Numbered from the stretch's first letter, positions 15,050 through 24,138 are shown. The stretch: DNA of 36,021 nucleotides from Candidatus Gastranaerophilales bacterium (GCA_944323145.1 CALURJ010000022.1:1-36021); one strand, 5' to 3'. Numbers and translations: made by a program. The notes: generated by a model not told the origin, from the letters alone.

Positions 15050-17423
15050 AAATCTTGAACAACTGAAAAAAGCTATAGAAATTGAAATTCAATATAAATA
15101 TATTGATATCCACGGTAAAACACAGGCTTTTTCAAGTTTTATTAAAAACGAAGCAAAAAAGTATTACAAACTTTCTAAAAAAAATCCCAAATGGGCAGTG
15201 CTCGTAGAAACATTTGAGCACTATCCTTTTGCTAACGTAAATGAGCGGAGAAGAAGCATTGACAGTCTTATTAAGGTTTTAAAATCAGAAACATCTCCTA
15301 AACAAACCGCTTCTTCAAAAAATTTGCAAAATAAAAGGCCTGCTAAAGATACAGATGTTATGTACATCAAGGGAGTCGGTCCTAAAATAGCATATAAACT
15401 AAACAAATTAGGGATTTATACTGCAAAAGATTTAATGCTTTATTTTCCTAAAAAGCACATTGATTATTCTTCAAGAACACTGATTAAAAATCTTAAAGAG
15501 GATGAAACAACAACTGTTTTCGGCTATATTACGTCTGTTTCGGCGTTCAATACAAGAAACAAATTATCAGTTGTAAAAGTTACTGTTGCAGATGAAAGCG
15601 GCAAGTTGGATTTAAGCTTTTTCCAATCCAAGTCAAATCAATTCATGCTCCAGAGAATAAAAGCACAGTTTCCCAAAAATGCAGGCATAATGATATCCGG
15701 AAAAGTTAAACGCAACAGTTATGATAACAAATTGACTTTTGATAAGCCAAACTATTCAATTATGACGGGCGAATTTATTGAAGACAAAAATTCAAACCTG
15801 AACCTTGCACGTATAGTACCTATATATACAGTCTGCGAGGATCTGAGTATAAAAGTTCTGAGACGCGCAATATATAACGCTATACAAATCTATAAAGACG
15901 AAATAGAAAATATAATCCCCGATTTTATAAGAGAAAAGCTCGGAATTTTAGATAAAAAAACTGCAGTTGAGCAGATACATTTTCCTGAAAGTATTGAACT
16001 TTTAGAACAGGCAAGGTTTTCGCTTATTTTTGAAGAACTTTTTATAATACAGCTTAAACTTGCAAGAATAAGAGAGGAGAATTCACACAACCACTCTTCA
16101 ATTGCATTAAAAATTAAAGATAACGGTCTTGTAAGAAAATTTATTGACGGGCTGCCGTTCGAACTTACCGGCGGGCAAAAAAAAGCTGTTAACGAAATTT
16201 TAAACGATCTGAATTCAAATGTACCTATGGCAAGGCTTTTACAGGGTGATGTTGGCAGCGGGAAAACAGTTGTGGCTACAATTATGTTACTTGCAGGAGT
16301 TGAAAACGGGTATCAAGGAGCAATTATGGCGCCGACCGAAATTCTTGCCCAGCAGCATTACAACAATCTTATAAAATGGCTAACGCCAATGGGGCTGAGT
16401 GTCGGACTGTTTTTAGGAAGTCAAGGCAAAAAAGTTCGTGAAAAATTCCGTACGGATTTAAGAAACGGGCAAATGAATATCGCAGTAGGCACACATGCTC
16501 TTATTCAGGAAGGTGTTGATTTTAACAACCTTGGAGCAATAGTTGTTGACGAACAGCACAGGTTCGGGGTTAAACAAAGAAACGTCTTAAAAAAGAAGTC
16601 ACAAAATCCTCAAATGCTGACAATGACTGCAACCCCAATTCCAAGAACTCTTGCACTGACAGTTCATGGCGATTTAGATTTAACAATTATAGACGAGCTT
16701 CCAAAAGGCCGTAAACCGATAAAAACTTCACTTGTAACTTCTCATAGAGGAGTTTACGAACTGATACAGCACGAAATTGAACAGGGACGTCAAGCATACG
16801 TGGTATATCCGCTGATAGAAGAAAGCGAAACACTGTCAGCCAAAGCTGCTACAATTGAAGCCGAAAAGCTTCAAAAAGAGGTATTTCCTCAATTCAAAAT
16901 CGGGCTTCTTCACGGGAAATTAAAAAATGAAGAAAAAGAAAAAGTCATGGCTGACTTTAAAGAGAAAAAATACGACATTCTTGTTTCAACAACGGTTGTT
17001 GAAGTGGGCGTAGATGTTCCTAATGCAACAGTTATGCTGATTGAAAATGCGGAACGCTTTGGATTGTCACAGCTTCACCAGTTAAGAGGAAGAGTCGGAA
17101 GAAATGATTTACAATCATACTGTATTTTGTATACTGCATCAAAGTCACAGGAAACTCGTGAAAGGCTGAATATTATGGCGCAAACCAATGACGGTTTTGT
17201 AATAGCCGAAAAAGATCTGCAATTGAGAGGCCCGGGAGAATTTCTCGGAACCCGCCAGAGCGGTTTGCCTGACTTGATTATATCTGATATTGTAAGAGAT
17301 GCCAAAATTCTTGAACTGGCCAGGAATGAAGCCATTGATTTTGTAAAAAAACATAATATTGAAGATTATCCGGCATTAAAAGATGCGACATCTACAAATG
17401 TTTTAGGTAGTCTTGATATTTAA
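15042..17423 (+). CDS. recG: ATP-dependent DNA helicase RecG
   Basis: RecG remodels stalled replication forks and migrates Holliday junctions. The 793-aa protein has an N-terminal wedge/OB domain (about 100-300, starting at the helix-hairpin-helix-like IKGVGPKIAYKLNKLGI), then SF2 motifs: Walker A GDVGSGKT (402-409), DEQHRFG (503-509), TATPIPRT, and C-terminal VEVGVDVPNATVM and QLRGRVGR, plus LRGPGEFLGTRQSG. It is about 100 residues longer than E. coli RecG because of an N-terminal extension, as in cyanobacterial RecG. Translation starts at a GTG (GTGATTGA) overlapping the cyclase gene by 8 bp. I see no terminator after it. Confidence 0.97.
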   Translation: MIENLEQLKKAIEIEIQYKYIDIHGKTQAFSSFIKNEAKKYYKLSKKNPKWAVLVETFEHYPFANVNERRRSIDSLIKVLKSETSPKQTASSKNLQNKRPAKDTDVMYIKGVGPKIAYKLNKLGIYTAKDLMLYFPKKHIDYSSRTLIKNLKEDETTTVFGYITSVSAFNTRNKLSVVKVTVADESGKLDLSFFQSKSNQFMLQRIKAQFPKNAGIMISGKVKRNSYDNKLTFDKPNYSIMTGEFIEDKNSNLNLARIVPIYTVCEDLSIKVLRRAIYNAIQIYKDEIENIIPDFIREKLGILDKKTAVEQIHFPESIELLEQARFSLIFEELFIIQLKLARIREENSHNHSSIALKIKDNGLVRKFIDGLPFELTGGQKKAVNEILNDLNSNVPMARLLQGDVGSGKTVVATIMLLAGVENGYQGAIMAPTEILAQQHYNNLIKWLTPMGLSVGLFLGSQGKKVREKFRTDLRNGQMNIAVGTHALIQEGVDFNNLGAIVVDEQHRFGVKQRNVLKKKSQNPQMLTMTATPIPRTLALTVHGDLDLTIIDELPKGRKPIKTSLVTSHRGVYELIQHEIEQGRQAYVVYPLIEESETLSAKAATIEAEKLQKEVFPQFKIGLLHGKLKNEEKEKVMADFKEKKYDILVSTTVVEVGVDVPNATVMLIENAERFGLSQLHQLRGRVGRNDLQSYCILYTASKSQETRERLNIMAQTNDGFVIAEKDLQLRGPGEFLGTRQSGLPDLIISDIVRDAKILELARNEAIDFVKKHNIEDYPALKDATSTNVLGSLDI

Positions 17424-17470
17424 TTATTAATTATTTGTAAAGTTTTGTAAATAGGAATTTGCATCAAATA

Positions 17471-17502
17471 GCAATTATTTAAAAATTATATACTTTATAT
17501 AT
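17471..17502 (+). promoter_or_regulatory. GCAATT-N17-TTTATATAT element, copy 2
   Basis: GCAATT (17471-17476), 17 nt, TTTATATAT (17494-17502), 28 nt before the ATG at 17531. The spacer is nearly identical to copy 3. Two TTTGTAA boxes in tandem (17434-17450) lie 20 nt upstream. Confidence 0.7.
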
Positions 17503-17530
17503 TTAGAGTATAAAAATAAGGAATATTACT

Positions 17531-18868
17531 ATGTGGCCGTACAGAAGTACAACTATTATCAACAATAATATCGGTTTTATGCCTCCAAGAATTCATCACC
17601 ATCATTGCGGCGGTTTTGGCAACGCTTTTAATTGGATGGCAGGCTTCAGTTTGGCACAGAACATGATGAGCGGAATTTTTTCTTCATTCAGGATGCCTAC
17701 ATTTATGCCGACAATGCCTTATTATAGTTTTACAGGTACACCTTACACTCCTGCAGCATATGGACAAACCAGTAATGCAATGTCTGCAGCAAGAACAACT
17801 CTTGACAGCTTAGGTTTTACAAAAGAAGCCGGTTATAGTGTTTCTATGGGTGAAGACGGTAAATTAACTTACACATATACAAACGGTTCCGAAACTATTA
17901 CTGCAACAAATCTAAAAGAACTACTTGATAAACAGGCGGAAGCAAGACAAACTGCATCAGCAGAAGATGATGACAGCTGGTATCAACCGGCGAGTGAAAA
18001 TGGCGGCGATGATCCTGTAGAAGATGTAACTGATATAACAGCAGCAGAAGGTGATACACTGACTGAAGGACAATATAATGAACATGCTCAGGGGCGTCGA
18101 CAGAAAGTTGACAGATCACCTGAAGGTTGGTACAGATCAAGTAGAGTATTAGATAACAAATTACATTTCGATGAAAATGAGTTGCGCGAACATAATGGTA
18201 CAGGTACAGCAGTTGATTATGTATTTAGCAAAATGGGAGAAGTCATAACTTTTAGAAATTGCGATGAAAATAAACTGAAACAGGCACTTATCGACAAAAA
18301 TCCAAGTGTATTCGACGAAAATGGGAATCTTAAAGAGAATGCTGATATAAGCAAACTTGATCTCCCAACAGTTGATTGGATAAATAAAAACTGCACTAAA
18401 GCAATAACACAGGGCGCACAAAACGGCAATACTAGACTCGCAAAAGCTGAGGTTTCAAATAACAGAGTTAGTATGAAATATGAATCTGGAAACACTATTT
18501 ATAAAGAGGGCTATGCCGATGATATTATGGATAAAGACGTAGTCTTTGTTATTGGTGGTCGTAAATATAAATTACTTTCAAAGGGCAAAGGTGAATATGT
18601 TGACTATTACCAAATAACTAATGGACGACCGAACCATTACAGAGATTTTAAATTAGTAGATCCTAACACCGGACGCTTCAATCCAAACACTGATGGAGGT
18701 TTATGGACCGACAGAGAATATTTTAACCTGATTTCTATTGATGGAACAGATGCACCGCTAGCCAGAGCAAAAATTTCAAAAAATGAGCAAGGTCAGGTAA
18801 TACTAAGCAAAGGTGGCAAATTTGCTCTTATGGATGATGTTATGAGCAAAAATGCTCCTCTCAAATAA
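17531..18868 (+). CDS. Unknown protein A1, paralogue of the next gene (445 aa)
   Basis: Not a recognised family. The N-terminus has TTIINNNI (7-14), a HHHHCGG patch (22-28) and a Met/Gly/Phe hydrophobic stretch (34-53). A Gly-Tyr-Thr segment, an acidic linker and a C-terminal half with IGGRKYKLL (341-349) follow. The downstream neighbour has the same INNNI, NWM..G..L....GIFS.F and IGGxKYxxL blocks in the same order, so the two are diverged duplicates. No signal peptide is seen; the hydrophobic stretch could sit in a membrane or an assembly interface. AAGGA lies 10 nt before the ATG. It carries copy 2 of the shared upstream element. Confidence 0.68.
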   Translation: MWPYRSTTIINNNIGFMPPRIHHHHCGGFGNAFNWMAGFSLAQNMMSGIFSSFRMPTFMPTMPYYSFTGTPYTPAAYGQTSNAMSAARTTLDSLGFTKEAGYSVSMGEDGKLTYTYTNGSETITATNLKELLDKQAEARQTASAEDDDSWYQPASENGGDDPVEDVTDITAAEGDTLTEGQYNEHAQGRRQKVDRSPEGWYRSSRVLDNKLHFDENELREHNGTGTAVDYVFSKMGEVITFRNCDENKLKQALIDKNPSVFDENGNLKENADISKLDLPTVDWINKNCTKAITQGAQNGNTRLAKAEVSNNRVSMKYESGNTIYKEGYADDIMDKDVVFVIGGRKYKLLSKGKGEYVDYYQITNGRPNHYRDFKLVDPNTGRFNPNTDGGLWTDREYFNLISIDGTDAPLARAKISKNEQGQVILSKGGKFALMDDVMSKNAPLK

Positions 18869-18887
18869 ACAAAGTATTATTAATACT

Positions 18888-18921
18888 AACAGCACCTTAA
18901 CAAGTTAGTTAAGGTGCTGTT
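18888..18921 (+). terminator. Strong hairpin after protein A1
   Basis: A perfect 14-bp stem (AACAGCACCTTAAC 18888-18901 with 18908-18921) and 6-nt loop, 19 nt after the stop codon. The T tract is poor (TGTTGC), so it is a terminator or a 3' stabiliser. Confidence 0.65.
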
Positions 18922-19016
18922 GCATTATGTGAGATGGGAACTTAATTTGGGTATATAATTATTACCTCTTTCTTATATATATTTGTAAAGAAATGTAACA
19001 AACACATAATATATAA

Positions 19017-19048
19017 GCAATTATTTAAATAATATATACTTTATATAT
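19017..19048 (+). promoter_or_regulatory. GCAATT-N17-TTTATATAT element, copy 3
   Basis: GCAATT (19017-19022), 17 nt, TTTATATAT (19040-19048), 29 nt before the ATG at 19078. TTTGTAAAGAAATGTAA lies at 18982-18998. Confidence 0.7.
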
Positions 19049-19077
19049 ATAAGAGAGAATAAATAAGAGGAACTGAC

Positions 19078-20016
19078 ATGGGCTACTATGGCATTACAGG
19101 TTGGTCCGGAGGCGGTCGAAGACCGATAAACTATGGTTTAAAAGCCGGACAATTCAGAACAGGTAAATATAACGTATTCCAAAACAAAACTGTTATAAAC
19201 AATAACATTTTTGCAGGCGGATATATGGGCGGCTATAATTACGGCTATTATGACCAGCAATGTTGTGGCAGCGGCAGTTCTACTCCTAAATGGATGAACT
19301 GGATGATGGGCATCGGCCTTGGAACTTCCCTCTTAGGCGGTATATTCAGCTTGTTTGGAGGAGAAAAGACAGAAGGCGGCGGAGAAACACCTGAAGCTAA
19401 ACCCGAAACGGATGAATTTGCATCAGCAAAAACACTATATCCTGATTGGAGATTTGCAAAAGAAGGCGACACTTATTATGCTGTAAAAGGAGAAACACAG
19501 CTTACAGGGACTTCTGTCAATGACTTGCTTGGTCAAATAGGACAAATTAATGATGAAGATGAAGAAACAGGGCCTAAACAACCGGAAGTTGTTGAACAGG
19601 GACCAAAAGCCCCAGAACAGCAGACTTTAACTGAGCTTGAAAATGCTTATCAACAAAACGCAGATGGTTATTCACCCGTCAAATTTGACGGTGCTAATTT
19701 CGCCAATATATTCAATAATCTTACAGGCGTATTTGATTATGGAAAAGATAAAAACGGCAATGAAATAGGCGACTTTGCTAATGCAAAAGCTGATTTGAAT
19801 GGTCAAACAACATTCAAAGAAGGCAGTGAAATTACAATTGGCGGTAAAAAATACGAAATTCTTAAATCAGAAGACGGATTTGTATATCTCAAGGATGCTA
19901 AATCAACAAGAAACGGAGATCAAATCTACATACTTGAAAAAACACCTTCAGGCGGATATCAGTTGTCCCAAAGAAGCTTTACAGATACAACAGGATTTGG
20001 AAAAGCCGCATGGTAA
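19078..20016 (+). CDS. Unknown protein A2, paralogue of the preceding gene (312 aa)
   Basis: Gly/Tyr-rich N-terminus with KTVINNNI (37-44), QQCCGSGS (60-67) and a hydrophobic NWMMGIGLGTSLLGGIFSLF stretch (74-93), then a Glu/Pro-rich linker (about 97-185) and a C-terminal domain with IGGKKYEIL (254-262) and KNGNEIGD. These blocks align in order with protein A1. There is no signal peptide and no recognised domain; the single hydrophobic stretch with small residues could span or insert in a membrane. AGAGG lies 7 nt before the ATG, supporting this start. A terminator follows, so it is transcribed alone. Confidence 0.68.
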   Translation: MGYYGITGWSGGGRRPINYGLKAGQFRTGKYNVFQNKTVINNNIFAGGYMGGYNYGYYDQQCCGSGSSTPKWMNWMMGIGLGTSLLGGIFSLFGGEKTEGGGETPEAKPETDEFASAKTLYPDWRFAKEGDTYYAVKGETQLTGTSVNDLLGQIGQINDEDEETGPKQPEVVEQGPKAPEQQTLTELENAYQQNADGYSPVKFDGANFANIFNNLTGVFDYGKDKNGNEIGDFANAKADLNGQTTFKEGSEITIGGKKYEILKSEDGFVYLKDAKSTRNGDQIYILEKTPSGGYQLSQRSFTDTTGFGKAAW

Positions 20017-20036
20017 ATACAGCATTATACAATCTG

Positions 20037-20075
20037 GCAGCTCTCTGTTATTATCTGAGAGCTGCTTTATTATTT
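20037..20075 (+). terminator. Terminator after protein A2
   Basis: Stem GCAGCTCTC (20037-20045) with GAGAGCTGC (20057-20065), then TTTATTATTT. It overlaps the -35 box of the rpiB promoter. Confidence 0.82.
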
Positions 20076-20101
20076 ACAACAATATAAAGAAATTGTATAA
20101 T
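20073..20101 (+). promoter_or_regulatory. rpiB promoter
   Basis: TTTACA (20073-20078), 17-nt spacer, perfect TATAAT (20096-20101). The start point near 20108 lies at an upstream ATG (20107), so the ATG at 20131 must be the real start. Confidence 0.78.
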
Positions 20102-20130
20102 CATTTATGTTAATAGAAAGAAGGTTGAAA

Positions 20131-20565
20131 ATGGGAAATTTAAAAGTTGCAGTGGGTTCAGACCATGGCGGATTTGAGTACAAAGAAGCTGTTATTGATT
20201 TTTTGAAATCAAAAAATATTGAATATACAGATATGGGTACTTACACTCAAGACTCTTGCGACTACCCTGTAATTGCCAAAAAAGTGTGCGAAAAAATACT
20301 TGCAGGAGAAGCAGATAGAGGTATACTGATTTGCGGCACAGGTATTGGCATGTCTATTGCCGCAAACAAAATTAAAGGAATAAGAGCCTCTGTATGCGGC
20401 GATACATTCTCAGCAAGAGCAACAAGAGCTCACAACAACTCAAATCTTTTATGTCTCGGCCAAAGAGTTATCGGAGAATCTCTGGCCCTTGATATTGTCG
20501 ATATGTGGTTGAAAACGGACTTTGAAGGCGGCAGACATCAGAGAAGAATTGATATGATTGAATAA
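20131..20565 (+). CDS. rpiB: Ribose-5-phosphate isomerase B
   Basis: Interconverts ribose 5-phosphate and ribulose 5-phosphate in the pentose phosphate pathway. At 144 aa it has the RpiB/LacAB hallmarks: GSDHGGFEYK (9-18; Asp11, His12), CGTGIGMSIAANK (68-80; Cys68 general base) and the ARATRAHNNSN segment with His101. The ATG at 20131 follows AAGAAGG by 6 nt; the in-frame ATG at 20107 lies at the predicted transcription start and is rejected. It lies upstream of rsfS, which has its own promoter. Confidence 0.95.
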   Translation: MGNLKVAVGSDHGGFEYKEAVIDFLKSKNIEYTDMGTYTQDSCDYPVIAKKVCEKILAGEADRGILICGTGIGMSIAANKIKGIRASVCGDTFSARATRAHNNSNLLCLGQRVIGESLALDIVDMWLKTDFEGGRHQRRIDMIE

Positions 20566-20575
20566 GATTTTTTTC

Positions 20576-20604
20576 TTGCAGAGGCTAATTTTTTGTGCTA
20601 CTAT
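20576..20604 (+). promoter_or_regulatory. rsfS promoter
   Basis: TTGCAG (20576-20581), 17-nt spacer, TACTAT (20599-20604). AAGGA follows 7 nt before the ATG at 20634. Confidence 0.65.
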
Positions 20605-20633
20605 TATAGGACACGGTAATTAAAGGAATTTTT

Positions 20634-21026
20634 ATGACAGAAGAAATTGATTCAAAAAAACTTGCCTGTGTTATTGCACGAATTCTTGACGATAAATTAG
20701 GTAAGGATATAACAATTCTCAATATAAGCAATGTTTCTTCACTCGCTGATTACTTTGTAATAGTTACAGGCGACTCCACACCGCAGGTTAAAGCTTTGAT
20801 GAACGAAACAAAAGAAAAAATTAAAGATCTCTTTTCACGCTCGCCTTTAAGAGTAGAAAACGATTCGAGAAACAGGTGGAATCTTCTTGACTACGGCGAT
20901 GTTGTTGTTCATATACTTCACAAAGAGGAAAGAGAAACTTACGCAATAGAAAAATTCTGGAGCAACGCTTTTAGCATAAACGAAGATGAGTGGCGTGAAA
21001 TCTCCAAGGATTATTCAAAATTTTAA
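20634..21026 (+). CDS. rsfS: Ribosomal silencing factor RsfS
   Basis: RsfS (YbeB/Iojap family) binds ribosomal protein L14 on the large subunit and blocks subunit joining when nutrients are scarce. The 130-aa sequence has the family signature: LADYFVIVTGDST (37-49), the RNRWNLLDYGDVVVHI stretch and the aromatic C-terminal YAIEKFW. AAGGA lies 7 nt before the ATG. An intrinsic terminator follows, so with its own promoter it is probably monocistronic. Confidence 0.95.
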   Translation: MTEEIDSKKLACVIARILDDKLGKDITILNISNVSSLADYFVIVTGDSTPQVKALMNETKEKIKDLFSRSPLRVENDSRNRWNLLDYGDVVVHILHKEERETYAIEKFWSNAFSINEDEWREISKDYSKF

Positions 21027-21036
21027 TAACGTAATC

Positions 21037-21063
21037 AGCTCCGCATAAATACGGAGCTTTTTC
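21037..21063 (+). terminator. Terminator after rsfS
   Basis: Stem AGCTCCG (21037-21043) with CGGAGCT (21052-21058), 8-nt loop, T run 21058-21062. Confidence 0.9.
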
Positions 21064-21119
21064 TTTATTTGAATAAATCAGCAGGATAACGCATTTTCTT
21101 GTTACATTTCTAAATAGTA

Positions 21120-21147
21120 TTGCAAAATACGTGAAATATTGTACAAT
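21120..21147 (+). promoter_or_regulatory. Promoter of the TPR gene
   Basis: TTGCAA (21120-21125), 16-nt spacer, TACAAT (21142-21147); about 35 nt of leader to the ATG at 21189. Confidence 0.65.
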
Positions 21148-21188
21148 AAAAGCAGATATATTATACAAAGAGAGAAAAGCAGGTTAGG

Positions 21189-22247
21189 ATGAGCACAGAT
21201 ATTCAAAAGCAAATAAATGACTTAATAATGGAAATGGCTAAAGATCCGCAAAATATTGAAAATTACCACAAACTTGCGGAATTATATCTTAAAATGGAAG
21301 ATTACGACAAAGTTATGTCCGTTCTTGAAAGCCTTTTGACAATTAAACCGGACGACGTTCAGGCATTGGTAGGTATGGGCACAATGTGGTTTTATGAAAA
21401 GGATTTCAGAAAGTCGCTTTCATACTATAACAGAGCTCTTGAAGTTAATCCTAAAAATTTCTTAATTTATTACAATATGGGCAATGTTTTTGCAGAATGG
21501 AAAAATTTCCCGAAAGCTCTTTTCTATTATAACCGCGCAATTGATTTAAACTCAACAAATCCTGAAATTTATAATGCTATAGCCCTGCTTTATCAGGATA
21601 ATGAAGATTATGTCGAATCAAAGGCATACTATGAAAAAGCTCTGTCGCTTGATCCTGAAAACATTACAGCCCTTGTTGATATGGGTAATGTTTGCTTTAA
21701 GCTGTTTGACTATGAAACAGCACTGGAGCTTTATAAAAAGGTTTTCGCGTTAAATCCTGATAACAAAATAGTCGCAATTTGTATCGGTAACACGCTCACC
21801 CTGATGAGAGAACGAGAAAAAGCATACAACTATTTTGAAAAAGCTTTAAAAATGGAAGGCGACAATTACAAAGCTTACATCTGTTATGCAATTGCTCTTT
21901 CTGAATTCGGCGAATATGATATGGCTGTAGAAATGTATAAACGAGCCGAAAATATTAAGCCGAAAGAAATTGATGCGCAAGTCCTTTTGGCAAACCTTTA
22001 TACAAACTTTAACCATCTTGATATGGCAATGGATTTGTACAAAGAAGCTATAAGATTGAAGCCGAATAGTGCCGAAACATATATGCTGCTCGGCAACGCA
22101 CACTATCTTAAAGGCGAAATAGAACAATCAATAGGCTCCTACCGTTCTTCAATAAATATTTCACCGGAAAATGACGAATACAGACTTGTTTATACTCAGG
22201 TTTTAGATGAATATATAGACCAAAAAAGAAACGGAGAGCCTGTATAA
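21189..22247 (+). CDS. Tetratricopeptide-repeat protein
   Basis: A 352-aa soluble protein built almost entirely from about nine TPR units in tandem (roughly residues 18-345); each ~34-residue unit shows the W/Y-x2-L/I-G, Y-x2-A-x-Y and A-x4-P pattern, for example NMGNVFAEWKNFPKALFYYN and LDMAMDLYKEAIRLKPN. TPR arrays are scaffolds for protein-protein contact; the partner is unknown. Its stop (TAA) directly abuts the next gene's ATG, so the two are translationally coupled, suggesting the TPR protein works with the membrane protein encoded next. It has its own promoter after the rsfS terminator. Confidence 0.9.
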   Translation: MSTDIQKQINDLIMEMAKDPQNIENYHKLAELYLKMEDYDKVMSVLESLLTIKPDDVQALVGMGTMWFYEKDFRKSLSYYNRALEVNPKNFLIYYNMGNVFAEWKNFPKALFYYNRAIDLNSTNPEIYNAIALLYQDNEDYVESKAYYEKALSLDPENITALVDMGNVCFKLFDYETALELYKKVFALNPDNKIVAICIGNTLTLMREREKAYNYFEKALKMEGDNYKAYICYAIALSEFGEYDMAVEMYKRAENIKPKEIDAQVLLANLYTNFNHLDMAMDLYKEAIRLKPNSAETYMLLGNAHYLKGEIEQSIGSYRSSINISPENDEYRLVYTQVLDEYIDQKRNGEPV

Positions 22248-22661
22248 ATGTTCAAAGAAAATAATTCCCCATATATATTAGAAAGACTTGTTGCAGGTTT
22301 TTCGTACCTTACTATGGGTATGGCAGGCTTTATCTGGCTTATTATAAGCCTTTTTACAAAAGCCGGATTAAAACCGTTTTTGCAGTATCACATATTTCAA
22401 TCAATATTTATATCGCTTGCTTTTGCGGTACTCTCAATTTTTGTAGGATGGCTTTCGAATATACTGAGTTTTATTCCGTTTATTAATAAAATCGTTGCAC
22501 AGATAACATTTTTGCTTAATATGCCTCTAATATTTGATTATTCACTTATTCAGGCAGTAATATATCTTTTACTTATATATCTTGCTGTTATGGCTTTTGC
22601 AGGCAAATACAGCTATATTCCCTGGATTTCCGATATTATTGATCAAAACGTTTCAAGATAA
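22248..22661 (+). CDS. Tic20-like small membrane protein
   Basis: 137 aa with four predicted membrane helices and the YHIFQSIFISLAF segment, which resembles the conserved F/YN-x2-Q-A-I motif of the Tic20/Ycf60 family. Tic20 in chloroplasts is part of the inner-envelope import channel; bacterial homologues are uncharacterised. The similarity is by eye and moderate. It starts one base after the TPR stop, forming a two-gene operon. The stop codon overlaps the T-rich end of a minus-strand terminator belonging to the convergent gene. Confidence 0.62.
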   Translation: MFKENNSPYILERLVAGFSYLTMGMAGFIWLIISLFTKAGLKPFLQYHIFQSIFISLAFAVLSIFVGWLSNILSFIPFINKIVAQITFLLNMPLIFDYSLIQAVIYLLLIYLAVMAFAGKYSYIPWISDIIDQNVSR

Positions 22662-22688
22662 ATAAAAACCCTGCAAGGAGATGCAGGG
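22662..22688 (-). terminator. Terminator of the phosphodiester glycosidase gene
   Basis: On the minus strand: stem CCCTGCA/TGCAGGG (22688-22682 with 22675-22669), 6-nt loop, then TTTTTATTT. It lies 40 nt after the stop of the gene at 22726. Confidence 0.85.
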
Positions 22689-22725
22689 AGCATGTGCACT
22701 AATGAAAAGATTATGAATTATGATA

Positions 22726-23985
22726 TTAAGATTTTTCTGTTTTTGCAAGAATTATGGCGTTTGATAAAGGTATACCGCCGGTCATTTGAGGCTTATTAAC
22801 CACTTTCCCGTTAACATACATTACGGTTGAACCGCCCCCATCAAGGTTAATCGCCCCGACACAGCCTATTGACTGCATAAAATTAGCAAGTTCCATCAAT
22901 GTCATACCGATTGAACTTCCTTCACGTCCGTCGACCGCAACAAGTATAATATTATTATCAGCAGTATAGCCCACCGCGCTTCTTGGATTTCTTCCGCCAA
23001 TAGCACCTAGTTTTTGGGCTGTCATATCTACATAAACCTCACCGTCCTTAACAAGATAGGGACCGCCGCTGATAATATGCTTGACGCCTTTCCATTCCGG
23101 AGTAGTGCTTATGGACAATTTGACATCCTTTTTATCAAGCAGTGCATATAGCATACTTTTAGGGCCGGAAATTACAAATCCGTCCTGAGGGATTTCAATC
23201 GCGTTTGCGGAAGCTTTTGTTATTTTATTATCAATAACCTGTAATCCAACTCCATACTTTGGCGCAGCAGGTGAATATTTCCCCCACTCAGGAGTGTATA
23301 TAAGAACATGAGTCGAAAGCATCCTCGGTTGGTTGATATTATCAACTTTCACAGTCTTACCGCTGCCGCTAATTGATGCGTTTAACTGAACTCTAGCAAT
23401 ATCAAAACCATCATCAAATATTCCCATTGCAACCCTGTCATAAATAGGGCCTGTATAGAGTTTCTCATTTATCATCAATGTTCCCAGAGGAACTCCCGTT
23501 TGAGGTTTAAAATATGTACCGTTTAAAGCGACTACGGCATTATTGTTTTTAGCAATATTTGAAATTGTCCTCCTGCTTTTTAAATTAGAAGTTGATGAAA
23601 GAGCAGGGGTAAGTTCCAAATTCTCAGCAAGCTTCATATCAACTTCAACAACATTTATCCTTACAGGCCTTCCGTTATAATATTTAGTCAGTTTAATGTG
23701 CTTTACACCGTCAGTAACATTTGAAATAACAGCTTTTGGATACTTTGTCCTAATTAAATCATCAAAATTCTTCTGTCTAACCTCAGGTGAAATTTCATTA
23801 AGAATTTTCTGTTTCAATTGTAATTTATCAAAGCCAGGTGCTGTTACCTTTGCAACTTTTAAATTACTTGCATGAATCGGCAGCAGCGCCTGACACAAAA
23901 CTAATACCCCGATTATAGATATATTAACAGCAGCTTCTGTTAATCTTCTCAGCTCATAATTTTCATCATAAAATAACGTATCCAT
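22726..23985 (-). CDS. Phosphodiester glycosidase (NAGPA-domain) protein
   Basis: About 419 aa with an N-terminal hydrophobic segment (ISIIGVLVLCQALLPIHA) that is a signal peptide or anchor, so it acts outside the cytoplasmic membrane. The C-terminal two thirds is the NAGPA domain, named for the mammalian enzyme that removes GlcNAc from phosphodiesters: VVALNGTYF, SGGPYLV, GGRNPRSAVGYTADN and the signature INLDGGGSTVMYVNGKVVN. Bacterial members such as YngK or the SPO-associated type act on wall or exopolysaccharide; the substrate here is unknown. The frame is open to 24051, but AGAGGTG lies 6 nt before the ATG at 23985. A ~145-nt structured leader precedes it. Confidence 0.87.
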   Translation of the reverse strand: MDTLFYDENYELRRLTEAAVNISIIGVLVLCQALLPIHASNLKVAKVTAPGFDKLQLKQKILNEISPEVRQKNFDDLIRTKYPKAVISNVTDGVKHIKLTKYYNGRPVRINVVEVDMKLAENLELTPALSSTSNLKSRRTISNIAKNNNAVVALNGTYFKPQTGVPLGTLMINEKLYTGPIYDRVAMGIFDDGFDIARVQLNASISGSGKTVKVDNINQPRMLSTHVLIYTPEWGKYSPAAPKYGVGLQVIDNKITKASANAIEIPQDGFVISGPKSMLYALLDKKDVKLSISTTPEWKGVKHIISGGPYLVKDGEVYVDMTAQKLGAIGGRNPRSAVGYTADNNIILVAVDGREGSSIGMTLMELANFMQSIGCVGAINLDGGGSTVMYVNGKVVNKPQMTGGIPLSNAIILAKTEKS

Positions 23986-24138
23986 AATGTCACCTCTTAT
24001 GTTAAGTAACCGGATACCTTTTTTATTTGTGAGTGGGGTGGGGAATAACACTCAGAGAAGGACTATTTTACTTTTTAGGAACGTTAATTTCTTTTTCTTC
24101 TTTGTGACGTCCCTAAAGAGGAACGTCCCTCTACTACT

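Noticed and set aside
19799-20113. 104-codon plus-strand frame running past the end of protein A2
   Set aside because: Mostly an alternate frame of A2 and crosses its terminator and the rpiB promoter.
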